A stretch of DNA of 64,000 nt, from positions 558,001 to 622,000 of the forward strand of contig NZ_MDJR01000001.1 of the NCBI RefSeq assembly GCF_001730685.1, in the 5' to 3' direction. Shown here one piece after another: positions 15,957-25,566 of the stretch. The stretch's first letter is position 1. The number at the start of each line of letters is the position of its first letter. A model generated the notes under the pieces. That model was given only the letters and a program-made list of their open reading frames with translations. It searched no databases and was not told the origin of the DNA. The translations under genes and the position numbers were made by a program. The DNA is from Caloranaerobacter ferrireducens (lineage in GTDB: Bacteria; Bacillota; Clostridia; Tissierellales; Thermohalobacteraceae).

Positions 15957-17141
15957 ATGCTAGTTATAAGAATATGGAATTATTTTCGTGGATATGTTAT
16001 TATTAAGATTGAAGGACTTACTTTGGAGAGATTTATTAATCTTTCTATAGCTAAGGGAATATATTTATGGGATATTGTAAGATATGATTACACAACTTTA
16101 GAAGCAAAAGTAGGATTGAAAGGTTTTAAGGCTTTGAGGGAAGTAGTGAGAAAAGTTGGCTGTAGAGTCTACATTATTGAGAAAAAGGGCTTCCCTTTTT
16201 TAGTCCATAAATTAAAGTACAGAAAGATGTTAGCATTTGGATTTGCTATAGCAGTAGGTATAATAGTTTTTTTAACTTCTTTCATCTGGGAAATTGAGGT
16301 AATAGGTAACAAGAATATAGATAGCAAACTTATAATTGATTATTTAGCAAAAATGGATGTTAAGCCAGGGATTTCAAAGTCAGAAGTAGATATACCTGAA
16401 TTGAAGAGAAGCATACTAAGGGATATTGAAAATATATCATTTGTTAATATGGAGATAATAGGCACAAAACTTTTAGTTGAGGTTAAGGAGAGAGATATAA
16501 TACCACCTGCTATAAAAGAAGATGTACCATGTAATATTGTTGCTAAGAAAAAAGCAGTTATTGTAAAAGTTATAGCTAAAAATGGAAAAAGTGTTGTGGA
16601 AAAGGGTGATATTGTAAAGAAGGGTCAGGTTTTAATTTCAGGTATAATTGAAGATGAAAAACTTGAAAATCCTTTATTAGTACATTCTGATGGTACTGTT
16701 TTAGGGAAAACATTGTATATTAAAGAGTTAGAAGAACCTATTATAAAAAAAGTTGAGGAAGAAACAGGTAATTATTACTTGGTTAGAGAAATTAAAGTAG
16801 GTAATTATAGTTTGCTTTTAAATAATAAAGAAATACCTTATAAAAATTATATTGAAGATAAAAAAAGTAAAAAATTAATCAGGATTTTAGGTCATGAATT
16901 GCCTTTAGAAATTGTAGTTCATAAATATAAAGAAGTTGAAATTATTAAGGTAAAACAAAATGTCGAGGCGTTAAAGAAAATGCAATCTGTAAAAGGTGTA
17001 CAAATGATAATGGACGAATTACCTGAAGGCGCAAAAGTTGTAGCAAAAGATGTTAATTATTCTATTGAAGATAATGTTCTTATTACTAGAGTTAGTATTG
17101 AAGTAATTGAAGAGATTGGTGAGAAACAGAAAATACATTAG
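15957..17141 (+). CDS. yqfD: sporulation protein YqfD
   Basis: A 394-residue membrane protein. A cytoplasmic N-terminal part (about 1-85) precedes one membrane segment (about 92-112, MLAFGFAIAVGIIVFLTSFI) and a large outer region starting with a POTRA-like stretch (IEVIGNKNIDS...LLVEVKERD). It acts with YqfC in the mother cell during engulfment-stage sporulation. It lies 12 nt after yqfC, in the order conserved across endospore formers. Confidence 0.92.
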   Translation: MLVIRIWNYFRGYVIIKIEGLTLERFINLSIAKGIYLWDIVRYDYTTLEAKVGLKGFKALREVVRKVGCRVYIIEKKGFPFLVHKLKYRKMLAFGFAIAVGIIVFLTSFIWEIEVIGNKNIDSKLIIDYLAKMDVKPGISKSEVDIPELKRSILRDIENISFVNMEIIGTKLLVEVKERDIIPPAIKEDVPCNIVAKKKAVIVKVIAKNGKSVVEKGDIVKKGQVLISGIIEDEKLENPLLVHSDGTVLGKTLYIKELEEPIIKKVEEETGNYYLVREIKVGNYSLLLNNKEIPYKNYIEDKKSKKLIRILGHELPLEIVVHKYKEVEIIKVKQNVEALKKMQSVKGVQMIMDELPEGAKVVAKDVNYSIEDNVLITRVSIEVIEEIGEKQKIH

Positions 17142-17173
17142 TTTAAAATACAATAATAGTTGGGAGGATAAGA

Positions 17174-18151
17174 TTGGAAAGAGAAATATTTGAAAAAAGG
17201 GTTAAAGTAGAAGATAACGATTTTATAATGGAACTTTATGGCAATCTTGATGAAAATATTAAAATTATAGAAAAAGAGTTTGGTGTTGATATTGTATCTA
17301 GACAGGGCGAGATAAGAATTATTGGTCAAGAGCCTAATATTTCTATTGCTGAGAAATTAATATCAAAATTAATAGAAATGATAAAGAGTGAAGGTAGGTT
17401 AACTAAACAAAGAATAAGATATGCAATACAGCTAATATATGAAGGAAACGAGGATAAGATTAAGGAGCTTTTAGATGAAACTATATGTATTACAGCAAGT
17501 GGTAAGAGTATTAAGCCGAAAACTTTAGGGCAGAAAAGATATATTAATGCTATTAAAGAAAATGATGTAGTTTTTTGTATTGGACCTGCTGGTACAGGTA
17601 AGACATATTTGGCTATGGCTATGGCAACAACTGCCTTTAAAAATAAAGAAGTAAATAGAATAATACTAACTAGACCAGCTGTTGAAGCAGGAGAAAAATT
17701 GGGATTTTTACCTGGAGATTTGCAAGACAAAGTAGATCCATATTTAAGACCTTTATACGATGCACTTTTTGATATATTAGGTGCTGAAACATATATGAAG
17801 TATATGGAAAAAGGACTTATTGAAGTAGCACCATTGGCTTATATGAGAGGTAGAACATTAGATTCTTCCTTTATAATACTAGATGAAGCACAAAATACTA
17901 CTCCAGAACAGATGAAGATGTTTTTGACTAGATTAGGCTTTGGATCAAAAGCAATAATAACTGGAGATATTACACAAATAGATTTGCCTAATGGAAAACC
18001 TTCTGGTTTAAAACAAGTATCACAGATATTAGAAGGTATTAAGGGTATAGAGTTCATTTATTTAGGTAAACAAGACGTTGTTAGACATCAATTAGTTCAA
18101 AGGATTATAGAGGCATATGATAAATTTGAGAATAGAAAGAAACAAAAATAA
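17174..18151 (+). CDS. phoH: PhoH family ATPase
   Basis: A cytoplasmic P-loop ATPase of 325 residues. Walker A is GPAGTGKT (about 135-142), followed by TRPAVEAGEKLGFLPGDLQDKVDPYLRPLYD and Walker B FIILDEAQN, all typical of PhoL/PhoH. The N-terminal 100 residues have the KH-like region of this family (REIRIIGQEPNI). The exact role, likely RNA-related, is not settled for the family; it is nearly always next to pgpH and ybeY, as here. TTG start with GGGAGGAT upstream. Confidence 0.95.
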   Translation: MEREIFEKRVKVEDNDFIMELYGNLDENIKIIEKEFGVDIVSRQGEIRIIGQEPNISIAEKLISKLIEMIKSEGRLTKQRIRYAIQLIYEGNEDKIKELLDETICITASGKSIKPKTLGQKRYINAIKENDVVFCIGPAGTGKTYLAMAMATTAFKNKEVNRIILTRPAVEAGEKLGFLPGDLQDKVDPYLRPLYDALFDILGAETYMKYMEKGLIEVAPLAYMRGRTLDSSFIILDEAQNTTPEQMKMFLTRLGFGSKAIITGDITQIDLPNGKPSGLKQVSQILEGIKGIEFIYLGKQDVVRHQLVQRIIEAYDKFENRKKQK

Positions 18152-18174
18152 TTAATACGTATGGAGGGAATTCC

Positions 18175-20292
18175 ATGCTAGATGCTAATAAGGAAAGGTT
18201 GGACAAACTTTTTGCCAGCCCTATATTAAAAATTTTTAAAAACCAACTTGTAAAACAAATATTTATTGCTTTAGTATTTACTGTATTACTCTTGTTAATA
18301 GTGGTAGATAGTATAGCACCAGAAAAAATTAGTGTGAGTGTTGGAGATATTGCTCCAGTTGATATAATAGCTACTAAAGATATAGTAGATGAGATAACAA
18401 CAAATCAGTTGAAAGAGAAAGCTATAGATAATGTTGAACCAAGACATAAGATAGACCCAACAATTCAAGTAAAAGTAAAAAATGAAATAAAACAGTTTTT
18501 TGAGCTTGTTTATAACTTGAAAAGTTATGAAGATTTAAATATTAATATGAAAATTTCCTTGCTTAAACAGCAGTCAAATATTAATTTATCTGAGAATGAC
18601 TATTCAGCAATTATGAGTGCTGACAAGGAAAAGTTAAAAATGCTTGAGAGCAATATATATGATATAGTAGCACAAATTATGGGAACAGGTATAAAAGAGG
18701 AAGAATTAGAGTATGAAAAAGAAAATGTAAAAAAGGTTTTTAATAGCTTAGATAGTCTTTCAGATAGCCTAAAAGGACTGGGAATAAATATTGTAAATAA
18801 TACTATTAAACCTAATAGATTTTTAGACATTGAAACTACAAGACAAAAACAACAAGAAGCAGCTAATTCTGTAGAACCTGTTATTGTGAAAGAAGGACAG
18901 CTTATTATCAGAAAAGGTGAGAAAATTGATGTAAAGACTTTAGAACTAATAAAAAAGACAGGTTTGCTTAAAGAAAGTGATGGTCCTGATTATAGTTTAA
19001 TAGTAGGAGCATTGCTTATAGTTGCACTATTAGAGCTAGTTATAGTAGCTTATCTGTATATATTTAATAGAGAGATTTTAGAGAGTACAAAATTCTTAAT
19101 AATATTGTCCATTATTATACTGACTACAATAATAATTTCTAAGAGTATATATGGTATTTCAGGATATTTAGTACCTATTTCGGCAGCTACTATGCTGATT
19201 TCTATACTTGTAAATCCTAAGTTAGCTATATTAATTAACTGTGTATTAACTATAATGATAGGTATTGTTACAGGTAATGATGTAAATATTATCGTAATGT
19301 CCCTTATAGGAGGTTCTGTCGGAGCTGTAGGAGTAATAAATTCATACCAAAGGCACAATATATTTTTAACAGGTTTGATAGTTAGTGCGACTAACTTATT
19401 GACTATACTGGCATTTGGTTTAATAATAGATACAGAGGTTATTCTGTTATTAAATAAAGTTATGTATGGGGTTCTTAACGGAATATTTAGTGCTATTTTA
19501 ACAATAGGCTCGCTTCCATTATGGGAAAGTGTATTTGGTATCGTAACGCCATTGAAATTATTAGAGCTTTGCAATCCAAATCACCCATTGTTAAAAAGAT
19601 TGTTATTAGAAGCACCTGGAACTTATCATCACAGTATAATAGTTGGAAATTTAAGCGAAGCAGCTGCTGAAGCTGTAGGAGCTAGCCCATTAGTAGCTAG
19701 AGCAGGTGCATATTTCCATGATGTAGGTAAATTAAAGAGACCTTATTTCTTTAAAGAAAATCAATTGAATTCTGAAAATCCACATGACAAAATTAATCCA
19801 AGCTTAAGTACTTTAATAATAACTAATCATGTAAAAGATGGAGCTGAAATGGCAAGAAAGTTTAAAATACCTTCAATAATAATAGATATTATTAAACAAC
19901 ATCATGGAGATACTCTTGTTGCATATTTTTATCATAAAGCTCTAAATAGTGAAAATTCAGAGCATGTTCAAGAAGAGAGTTTTAGGTATGAAGGACCTAA
20001 ACCGCAAACAAAGGAAGCAGCAATTATTATGCTAGCTGATTCTGTAGAAGCGGCTGTAAGGTCTATGAAGGAGCCAACAAAAGGTAAGATAGAAGGTTTA
20101 GTGAGAGAGATAATCAAGAATAAACTAAATGATGGGCAATTAGATGAGTGTGATTTAACTCTGAAGGATTTAGATACTATTGCAAATTCATTTTTAAATA
20201 TACTTTTAGGAATATTCCATGAAAGAATTGAGTATCCTAAGCTTGATTTGAATGAACTTAAGGGAGGAAAACTTAATGGAGCTACTAATTGA
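18175..20292 (+). CDS. pgpH: PgpH-type cyclic-di-AMP phosphodiesterase (7TM-HD)
   Basis: A 705-residue membrane protein (YqfF family). It has an N-terminal membrane segment (about 30-46), an extracellular 7TMR-HDED domain (about 50-265), seven membrane segments (about 275-470) and a cytoplasmic HD domain. The metal-binding HD motif is visible (HHSIIVGNLSEAAAE, then AYFHDVGKLKRPYFF, and KQHHGDT). Characterised relatives cleave c-di-AMP. The gene overlaps ybeY by 17 nt. Confidence 0.94.
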   Translation: MLDANKERLDKLFASPILKIFKNQLVKQIFIALVFTVLLLLIVVDSIAPEKISVSVGDIAPVDIIATKDIVDEITTNQLKEKAIDNVEPRHKIDPTIQVKVKNEIKQFFELVYNLKSYEDLNINMKISLLKQQSNINLSENDYSAIMSADKEKLKMLESNIYDIVAQIMGTGIKEEELEYEKENVKKVFNSLDSLSDSLKGLGINIVNNTIKPNRFLDIETTRQKQQEAANSVEPVIVKEGQLIIRKGEKIDVKTLELIKKTGLLKESDGPDYSLIVGALLIVALLELVIVAYLYIFNREILESTKFLIILSIIILTTIIISKSIYGISGYLVPISAATMLISILVNPKLAILINCVLTIMIGIVTGNDVNIIVMSLIGGSVGAVGVINSYQRHNIFLTGLIVSATNLLTILAFGLIIDTEVILLLNKVMYGVLNGIFSAILTIGSLPLWESVFGIVTPLKLLELCNPNHPLLKRLLLEAPGTYHHSIIVGNLSEAAAEAVGASPLVARAGAYFHDVGKLKRPYFFKENQLNSENPHDKINPSLSTLIITNHVKDGAEMARKFKIPSIIIDIIKQHHGDTLVAYFYHKALNSENSEHVQEESFRYEGPKPQTKEAAIIMLADSVEAAVRSMKEPTKGKIEGLVREIIKNKLNDGQLDECDLTLKDLDTIANSFLNILLGIFHERIEYPKLDLNELKGGKLNGATN

Positions 20293-20740
20293 TAATAGAC
20301 AGGATAAAGTGATTATTGAAGAAGATGTTAAAGAGGCTGTCAAAAACGTTATTCTTGAATGCTTTAAGTTAGAAGGTTTGAGTACTAATTATGAGGTTAG
20401 TGTTTCATTTGTTGATAATGAAGAAATAAGACAACTAAATAGGGAATACAGAGGAAAGGATAGTCCTACAGATGTGCTATCTTTTCCGATGGAAGATGAT
20501 GAAATAGGTGAGGATTACACACCAATTTTAGGCGATATTGTTATTTCAGCCGAAAAAGCTTTACAGCAATCAGTTGAATTTGGTCATTCCTTCAAGAGAG
20601 AAGTTGCATATTTGACAGCTCATAGTATGTTCCATCTTATGGGCTACGATCATGAAACAGAGGAAGAGAAATTAGTAATGAGGCAAAAGGAAAAGGAAGT
20701 AATGAAGCGCCTAAAGATTTTTAAAGCTGAATACAATTAA
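20276..20740 (+). CDS. ybeY: rRNA maturation endoribonuclease YbeY
   Basis: A 154-residue metalloenzyme acting in 16S rRNA 3' end processing and ribosome quality control. The zinc site HSMFHLMGYDH keeps all three histidines; the usual Gly after the first His is Ser. RGKDSPTDVLSFP and ILGDIVIS are typical family blocks. The ATG at 20276 has AGGGAGG 8 nt upstream; the earlier in-frame ATG at 20252 lacks a site. It overlaps the end of pgpH. Confidence 0.95.
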   Translation: MELLIDNRQDKVIIEEDVKEAVKNVILECFKLEGLSTNYEVSVSFVDNEEIRQLNREYRGKDSPTDVLSFPMEDDEIGEDYTPILGDIVISAEKALQQSVEFGHSFKREVAYLTAHSMFHLMGYDHETEEEKLVMRQKEKEVMKRLKIFKAEYN

Positions 20741-20755
20741 CGGTTGGTGTTGATA

Positions 20756-21454
20756 ATGAAAGTTAGAAGGCTGATAGATAGCTTTAATTACGCAGTTTCT
20801 GGGATAATTTATACATTAAAGACTCAAAGGAACATGAAAATACATTTTATTGCTGCTTTTTTAGTATTGTTCCTTAGTCTTTTTTTTAACTTTTCTAGAA
20901 CGGAATTATTGCTGTTGATATTTGCTATTTCCCTGGTAATAATTGCGGAAATGATTAATACATCTATTGAAAAGACAATAGATTTGATTACTGATAAGTA
21001 TCATCCTTTAGCAGAGATTGCAAAAAATGTTGCAGCAGGAGCAGTATTAATTTCAGCAATAAATTCAGTAGTTGTAGCATATTTATTGTTATTTGATAGA
21101 GTTAATCCTTATACTAGTTTAATTATTATAAAGATTAAAAATTCACCTGTACATTTAACTTTTATAAGTATTTTTCTAGTTCTTATAATTACGATATATG
21201 TAAAAACATTAACAAATACAGGCACGCCTTTTAAAGGAGGCTTGGTTAGTGGACATGCTGCTGTTGCGTTTGCTACAGCAACAGCAATAACCTTTATTGG
21301 AAAGAATACTTTAGTTACAACATTGAGTTTTCTTATAGCGTTTTTAGTAGGGCAAAGTAGAATTGAAGGTGGAATTCATTCGACTTTTCAAGTATTTTTT
21401 GGTGCTTTATTAGGGATACTTTTGACAGTATTAGTATTTCAGTTTATTGGTTAA
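20756..21454 (+). CDS. dgkA: undecaprenol/diacylglycerol kinase fused to a PAP2 phosphatase domain
   Basis: A membrane protein of 232 residues. The N-terminal half (about 1-115) is a DgkA-type lipid kinase (SFNYAVSGI, TQRNMKIHF, EMINTSIEKTIDLIT, AKNVAAGAVL). The C-terminal half (about 125-232) is a PAP2-like domain with SGHAAVAFATA and SRIEGGIHS, the second and third phosphatase motifs. The first motif appears as KTLTNTGTPFKGG, a loose match. The kinase phosphorylates undecaprenol or diacylglycerol and the phosphatase would reverse it or act on the diphosphate. The exact start is uncertain (ATG 20756 or TTG/GTG up to 20744). It sits between ybeY and cdd. Confidence 0.9.
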   Translation: MKVRRLIDSFNYAVSGIIYTLKTQRNMKIHFIAAFLVLFLSLFFNFSRTELLLLIFAISLVIIAEMINTSIEKTIDLITDKYHPLAEIAKNVAAGAVLISAINSVVVAYLLLFDRVNPYTSLIIIKIKNSPVHLTFISIFLVLIITIYVKTLTNTGTPFKGGLVSGHAAVAFATATAITFIGKNTLVTTLSFLIAFLVGQSRIEGGIHSTFQVFFGALLGILLTVLVFQFIG

Positions 21455-21496
21455 TAATAAACTAATTAAAAAATAAATACAGGAAGTGGAGGTAAA

Positions 21497-22087
21497 ATGT
21501 TAAGAGGGATTAGAAATATATTTATAACAGGGTTTTTAATAATATTACCTATAGCTGGAAGTCTTTATATAATGTATTTGTTTTTTAGCTTTATTGATAA
21601 CCTTTTTAATATACCTCTTAAAGGTTTACTTGGTATTGAAGTTCCTGGTGTTGGAGTTATATTAACTTTTACTATTATTTTTGCAATAGGCGTTATAGCA
21701 AGAAATTATTTTGGTAAGAAAATATTGCATTTTACAGAGAAAATTATTATAAAAATTCCGTTAGTCAAGACTATTTATATTTCAATCAAACAAATTGTAG
21801 ATACATTATTTCTAAAGAAAAATGATGCTTTTAAAAAAGCTGTTTTAGTTGAATATCCTAAAGAAGGGGTATATACTATTGGATTTATAACATCAGAATC
21901 GCCAAAAGAAATATCTGAAAAGACAAAAGCTGAGTGTGTAAGTTTATTTATACCAACTACTCCAAATCCAACTTCAGGTATGTTTATTATAGTTCCTAAA
22001 GATAAAGTTACTTATTTAGATATGGATGTAGAGGAAGCTATAAAGCTAATTGTATCTGGTGGGTTAGTGACTCCAGAAACAAAGTAA
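21497..22087 (+). CDS. DUF502 membrane protein
   Basis: 196 residues with two N-terminal membrane segments (about 8-33 and 50-72) and a soluble C-terminal half. NIFITGFLIILPIAGSLYIMY, IPLVKTIYISIKQIVDTL and FIPTTPNPTSGMFIIVPKD are the hallmarks of the DUF502 family. The function is not established; plant homologues act in membrane trafficking contexts. Ribosome site GGAGGT 6 nt before the ATG. Confidence 0.88.
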   Translation: MLRGIRNIFITGFLIILPIAGSLYIMYLFFSFIDNLFNIPLKGLLGIEVPGVGVILTFTIIFAIGVIARNYFGKKILHFTEKIIIKIPLVKTIYISIKQIVDTLFLKKNDAFKKAVLVEYPKEGVYTIGFITSESPKEISEKTKAECVSLFIPTTPNPTSGMFIIVPKDKVTYLDMDVEEAIKLIVSGGLVTPETK

Positions 22088-22105
22088 ACATTGGGAGGAA
22101 TGAAA

Positions 22106-23230
22106 ATGCACAAGAGAATGGGTTTACTTTTCATAGTAACAATTGTACTAATAAGTTCGTTATTTGGATGTACTCAAAAAAATGTAACAGCTCCAAAACC
22201 CACTATAGCTAAAGAAGAAAGTAATAATAAAGATAATAAAATAGAAGAAAATATTAAAGAAAATGAGGAGAATGAAAAAGAAAATATAATAAGTGATGAG
22301 AATGATGATAATAATACTAACAAAGCAGATGATTTAATACAATCGCCATTGAGTGGCATTTATGCACCAAAAGAAAAAGTTTTAAGAAGACCTGTAGCAG
22401 TTATGTATGATAATCATCCAAGAGCTAGATGGCAGTCAGGTATAAGTCAAGCTGAAATAATTTATGAATTTTTAGTAGAAGGTAAATATACTAGATATAT
22501 GGCTTTGTTTTTACTGAATGAACCAGAACTTATAGGGCCTGTAAGAAGTGCGAGACCTTATTTTATAACTACATTACTAGAATATGACCCTGTATATGTA
22601 AGATGTGGAGGTAGTGAAGCAGCGAAAGCAGATGTAAAGAAATTAAAGATAGCAGATATAGATGCTTTAACTAGTTCTAAAAGAGTTTTTTGGAGATATA
22701 ATAAGACAGGTAAAAGAAAACCACATAACTTATATACAAGTATGGAGGTTATTAGAAAGACACAGAAGGAGCGTAAATATAGACTTAAAGGTAATTTTGA
22801 AGCATTTGAATTTAATAAAGAAGATATTAATATAGATGGTATTCAAGCTAATACCGTTAAAATAGAATATTTCGACAATAATACTACTAAATATGTTTAT
22901 GATGAGGAAGATAAAGTATATAAAAGATATAAAGATGGTAAACTTCATGTAGATGAATTAGATAAAAGTATTATAACAGCTAAGAATATAATTATACAAA
23001 GAGCAAAGACAAAAGTAATAGATAGTTATGGTAGACTTGCTATTGAGCTTGTAGGAAAAGGTAAAGGTATCTATATTACCAATGGAAAAGCTATAGATAT
23101 AGGTTGGGAGAAAAAAACTAGGGAAAGTAAGACTTTATATTTCGACCTATCAGGTAATAGAATAAAACTAAATCCAGGTAATACTTGGATTCAGGTAGTT
23201 AAGCCTAGTACTAAAGTAACTATTGAATAG
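22106..23230 (+). CDS. DUF3048 lipoprotein (YerB-like)
   Basis: A 374-residue exported lipoprotein. The signal ends in a lipobox (SSLFGC); an Asn/Glu/Lys-rich linker of about 60 residues follows and then a DUF3048 domain (RRPVAVMYDNHPRARWQSGISQ, GPVRSARPYFI, RCGGSEAAK). YerB-like proteins are linked to the spore and cell envelope, but no reaction is known. The ATG at 22106 is chosen because GGGAGG lies 7 nt upstream; the ATG at 22100 is too close. Confidence 0.88.
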   Translation: MHKRMGLLFIVTIVLISSLFGCTQKNVTAPKPTIAKEESNNKDNKIEENIKENEENEKENIISDENDDNNTNKADDLIQSPLSGIYAPKEKVLRRPVAVMYDNHPRARWQSGISQAEIIYEFLVEGKYTRYMALFLLNEPELIGPVRSARPYFITTLLEYDPVYVRCGGSEAAKADVKKLKIADIDALTSSKRVFWRYNKTGKRKPHNLYTSMEVIRKTQKERKYRLKGNFEAFEFNKEDINIDGIQANTVKIEYFDNNTTKYVYDEEDKVYKRYKDGKLHVDELDKSIITAKNIIIQRAKTKVIDSYGRLAIELVGKGKGIYITNGKAIDIGWEKKTRESKTLYFDLSGNRIKLNPGNTWIQVVKPSTKVTIE

Positions 23231-23241
23231 GAGGTAAACTT

Positions 23242-23652
23242 ATGGACAAAAGACAACTTATAAAAAAAGCGTTAGAAGCAAAAGAAAAATCTTATGCACC
23301 GTATTCAAATTTTCATGTAGGAGCAGCATTATTGACAAAAGATGGAAAAATTTATACAGGTTGTAATATAGAATCTGCTTCATATACTCCAACTAATTGT
23401 GCAGAAAGAACTGCTATATTTAAAGCTGTATCTGAAGGAGATAGAGAGTTTGTAGCAATAGCAATAGTTGGAGATTCTAAAACGTATACTTATCCTTGTG
23501 GTGTATGCAGACAAGTTATAAGGGAATTTGGTAAAAATATAAAAATTATTGTTGCAAAATCTGAAGATGATTATAAAGAATATGATTTAGAAGAACTGTT
23601 TCCTCACAGCTTTGGTCCTGAAGATTTAAATATTGAAACTGGGGGGAAATAA
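23242..23652 (+). CDS. cdd: cytidine deaminase
   Basis: A 136-residue zinc enzyme that converts cytidine and deoxycytidine to the uridine forms in pyrimidine salvage. Active-site motifs: NIESASYTPTNCAERTA (zinc Cys and catalytic Glu) and PCGVCRQ (two zinc Cys). The length fits the tetrameric form. It lies directly before era, the order known from Bacillus. Confidence 0.97.
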   Translation: MDKRQLIKKALEAKEKSYAPYSNFHVGAALLTKDGKIYTGCNIESASYTPTNCAERTAIFKAVSEGDREFVAIAIVGDSKTYTYPCGVCRQVIREFGKNIKIIVAKSEDDYKEYDLEELFPHSFGPEDLNIETGGK

Positions 23653-23653
23653 T

Positions 23654-24541
23654 ATGAGCTATAGATCAGGTTTTGTATCAGTAATTGGAAGACCTAATGT
23701 TGGTAAATCAACTTTGTTAAATTGTATTGTAGGAGAAAAAATAAGTATTATTTCAAATAAACCTCAAACGACTAGAAATAAAATACAATGTGTTTATACA
23801 GAAGATGATTATCAAGTAATATTTTTAGACACACCTGGTATTCATAAGCCTAAAAATAAATTAGGTGAATACATGGTGAAGGTGGCTAAAGATACACTTA
23901 ATGAAGTAGATGTTGTAGTTTTAATGGTTGATAATAGTTTGAAAATTGGACCTGGAGATAAGTATATTTTAGAACAAATAAAAAATGTAAAAACGCCAAA
24001 AATATTATTAATAAATAAAATTGACAAAATAAAGAGTAGTGATATAGATATTATAATTAACAATTATAAGAGTATGGGCATCTTTGAAGATATAATTCCT
24101 ATTTCAGCACTAAATGGTGCTGGTATAGATAAGTTTCTTAAAACTATTAAGGAATATTTACCTGAGGGACCTAAGTACTTCCCAGAAGATATGATTACTG
24201 ATCAACCTGAAAGATTAATTATTGCTGAAATTATTAGAGAAAAAGCACTTCATAATTTAGAACAAGAAGTTCCACATGGGATTGCTGTAGAAACTGATTT
24301 AGTAAGAAAAAGAGAGGATAAAGATATTATAGATGTAAATGCTACAATATATTGCGAAAGAGAATCTCATAAAGGTATAATAATTGGTAAGGGTGGCAAA
24401 AAATTAAAAGCAATAGGTAAAGAGGCTCGAATTGATATTGAAAGATTATTAGGTAGTAAGGTTTATCTTGATATATGGGTTAAAGTAAAGAAAGATTGGA
24501 GAGAAAAAGAAAATCTTTTAAGGCAGCTTGGTTACAAGTAG
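23654..24541 (+). CDS. era: GTPase Era
   Basis: A 295-residue ribosome assembly GTPase that binds the 3' end of 16S rRNA. G1 GRPNVGKST, G3 DTPG, G4 NKID, then a C-terminal KH domain (GIIIGKGGKKLKAIGKEAR). The ATG at 23654 has GGGGGG upstream and lies just after the cdd stop; an earlier in-frame start overlaps cdd and is unlikely. Confidence 0.97.
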   Translation: MSYRSGFVSVIGRPNVGKSTLLNCIVGEKISIISNKPQTTRNKIQCVYTEDDYQVIFLDTPGIHKPKNKLGEYMVKVAKDTLNEVDVVVLMVDNSLKIGPGDKYILEQIKNVKTPKILLINKIDKIKSSDIDIIINNYKSMGIFEDIIPISALNGAGIDKFLKTIKEYLPEGPKYFPEDMITDQPERLIIAEIIREKALHNLEQEVPHGIAVETDLVRKREDKDIIDVNATIYCERESHKGIIIGKGGKKLKAIGKEARIDIERLLGSKVYLDIWVKVKKDWREKENLLRQLGYK

Positions 24542-24658
24542 TTCTGAAAAACCACATTTTGTTTTCATTTTTCCTTTAATACTATAATTTTCAAAGAATA
24601 AAATACTGCATATTAACCACAATATAACACATAGAACAACGTTGGGGAGGGGCATAAA

Positions 24659-24796
24659 ATGTTAAAAAACGAAATGTGGAGAATTTTTCAGGCTACAGGT
24701 AATATAAATGCTTTTATGTATTGTAAAGAATGTGAGAGGATTGATTTAAAGCAAAGGAAAAATAAAGATAATGAGGAAATTAGGATTGTTATATAG
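24659..24796 (+). CDS. yqzL: YqzL-like small protein
   Basis: A 45-codon ORF with a strong ribosome site (GGGGAGGGG) 6 nt before the ATG. The product starts MLKNEMWRIFQATGNINAF, the W.(V/I)F..TGN pattern of YqzL-family proteins, which are encoded between era and recO in Bacillus. The function is unknown. Two cysteines lie at the centre (YCKECER). It stops 9 nt before recO. Confidence 0.8.
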   Translation: MLKNEMWRIFQATGNINAFMYCKECERIDLKQRKNKDNEEIRIVI

Positions 24797-24805
24797 AGGT
24801 GTATA

Positions 24806-25552
24806 ATGTTATTAAATGTTGAGGGAATAGTTTTACGTCAAACTAAATACCATGAGTGGGATAAAATACTTACAATATATACAAGAGAGAATGGCAAAAT
24901 TCAAGCTATAGCTAAAGGTGCGAGAAGGCAAAAAAGTCCTTTAATATCTTGCTCTCAAGTCTTTAGCTATAGCAAGTTTATTTTATATAAGGGTAAGAAT
25001 TTTTATCATATAAATAGCGGTGAAATAGTAGATACATTTTATTCATTAAGAGAAGATATATATAAATTAGCATATGCAACATATTTTCTTGAGCTTGTAG
25101 ACTGTGCAACAATTGAAGAACATCCCATTCCTATTCTATTTGATTTACTTATTAAAACACTAAAGGTTTTAGGAAATTTAAAAGATAATTATTCAAAGTT
25201 AGCACGTGCTTTTGAATTAAAATACATAAGCTTTATTGGATATAAACCAAATTTAAAAGTTTGTGTTTTGTGCAATAATAAACCTGTTAATAATGTTGTG
25301 TTTAGTATAAAAAGTGGTGGCATTCTTTGTGAAAATTGTAAACAAAAAGACTATGAAGGGTATACTATAAGTAAGGATATTTTAAAAGCAATGGAGTTTC
25401 TTATGTATACTGAACTAGATAAGTTAGATAAAATGAAGATAGATGACGATACTATGATTAAACTTAAAGAAATTATAATAAATTATTTAAAAGAATATAC
25501 TGATAGAAAGAGTTTTAAATCTCTTGATTTTTTGGATTCTATTGAAAAATAA
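24806..25552 (+). CDS. recO: DNA repair protein RecO
   Basis: A 248-residue recombination mediator that helps load RecA with RecF/RecR. N-terminal OB fold (EGIVLRQTKYHEWDKILTIYTRENGKIQAIAKGARR) and a C-terminal helical part with a zinc-type site (CVLC ... CENC). Placement after era and yqzL matches Bacillus. Confidence 0.95.
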   Translation: MLLNVEGIVLRQTKYHEWDKILTIYTRENGKIQAIAKGARRQKSPLISCSQVFSYSKFILYKGKNFYHINSGEIVDTFYSLREDIYKLAYATYFLELVDCATIEEHPIPILFDLLIKTLKVLGNLKDNYSKLARAFELKYISFIGYKPNLKVCVLCNNKPVNNVVFSIKSGGILCENCKQKDYEGYTISKDILKAMEFLMYTELDKLDKMKIDDDTMIKLKEIIINYLKEYTDRKSFKSLDFLDSIEK

Positions 25553-25566
25553 TGGAGGGATGTTCT

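Noticed and set aside
19050-19574. A 174-codon minus-strand ORF inside pgpH
   Set aside because: Antisense shadow of the 7TM region; no support of its own.
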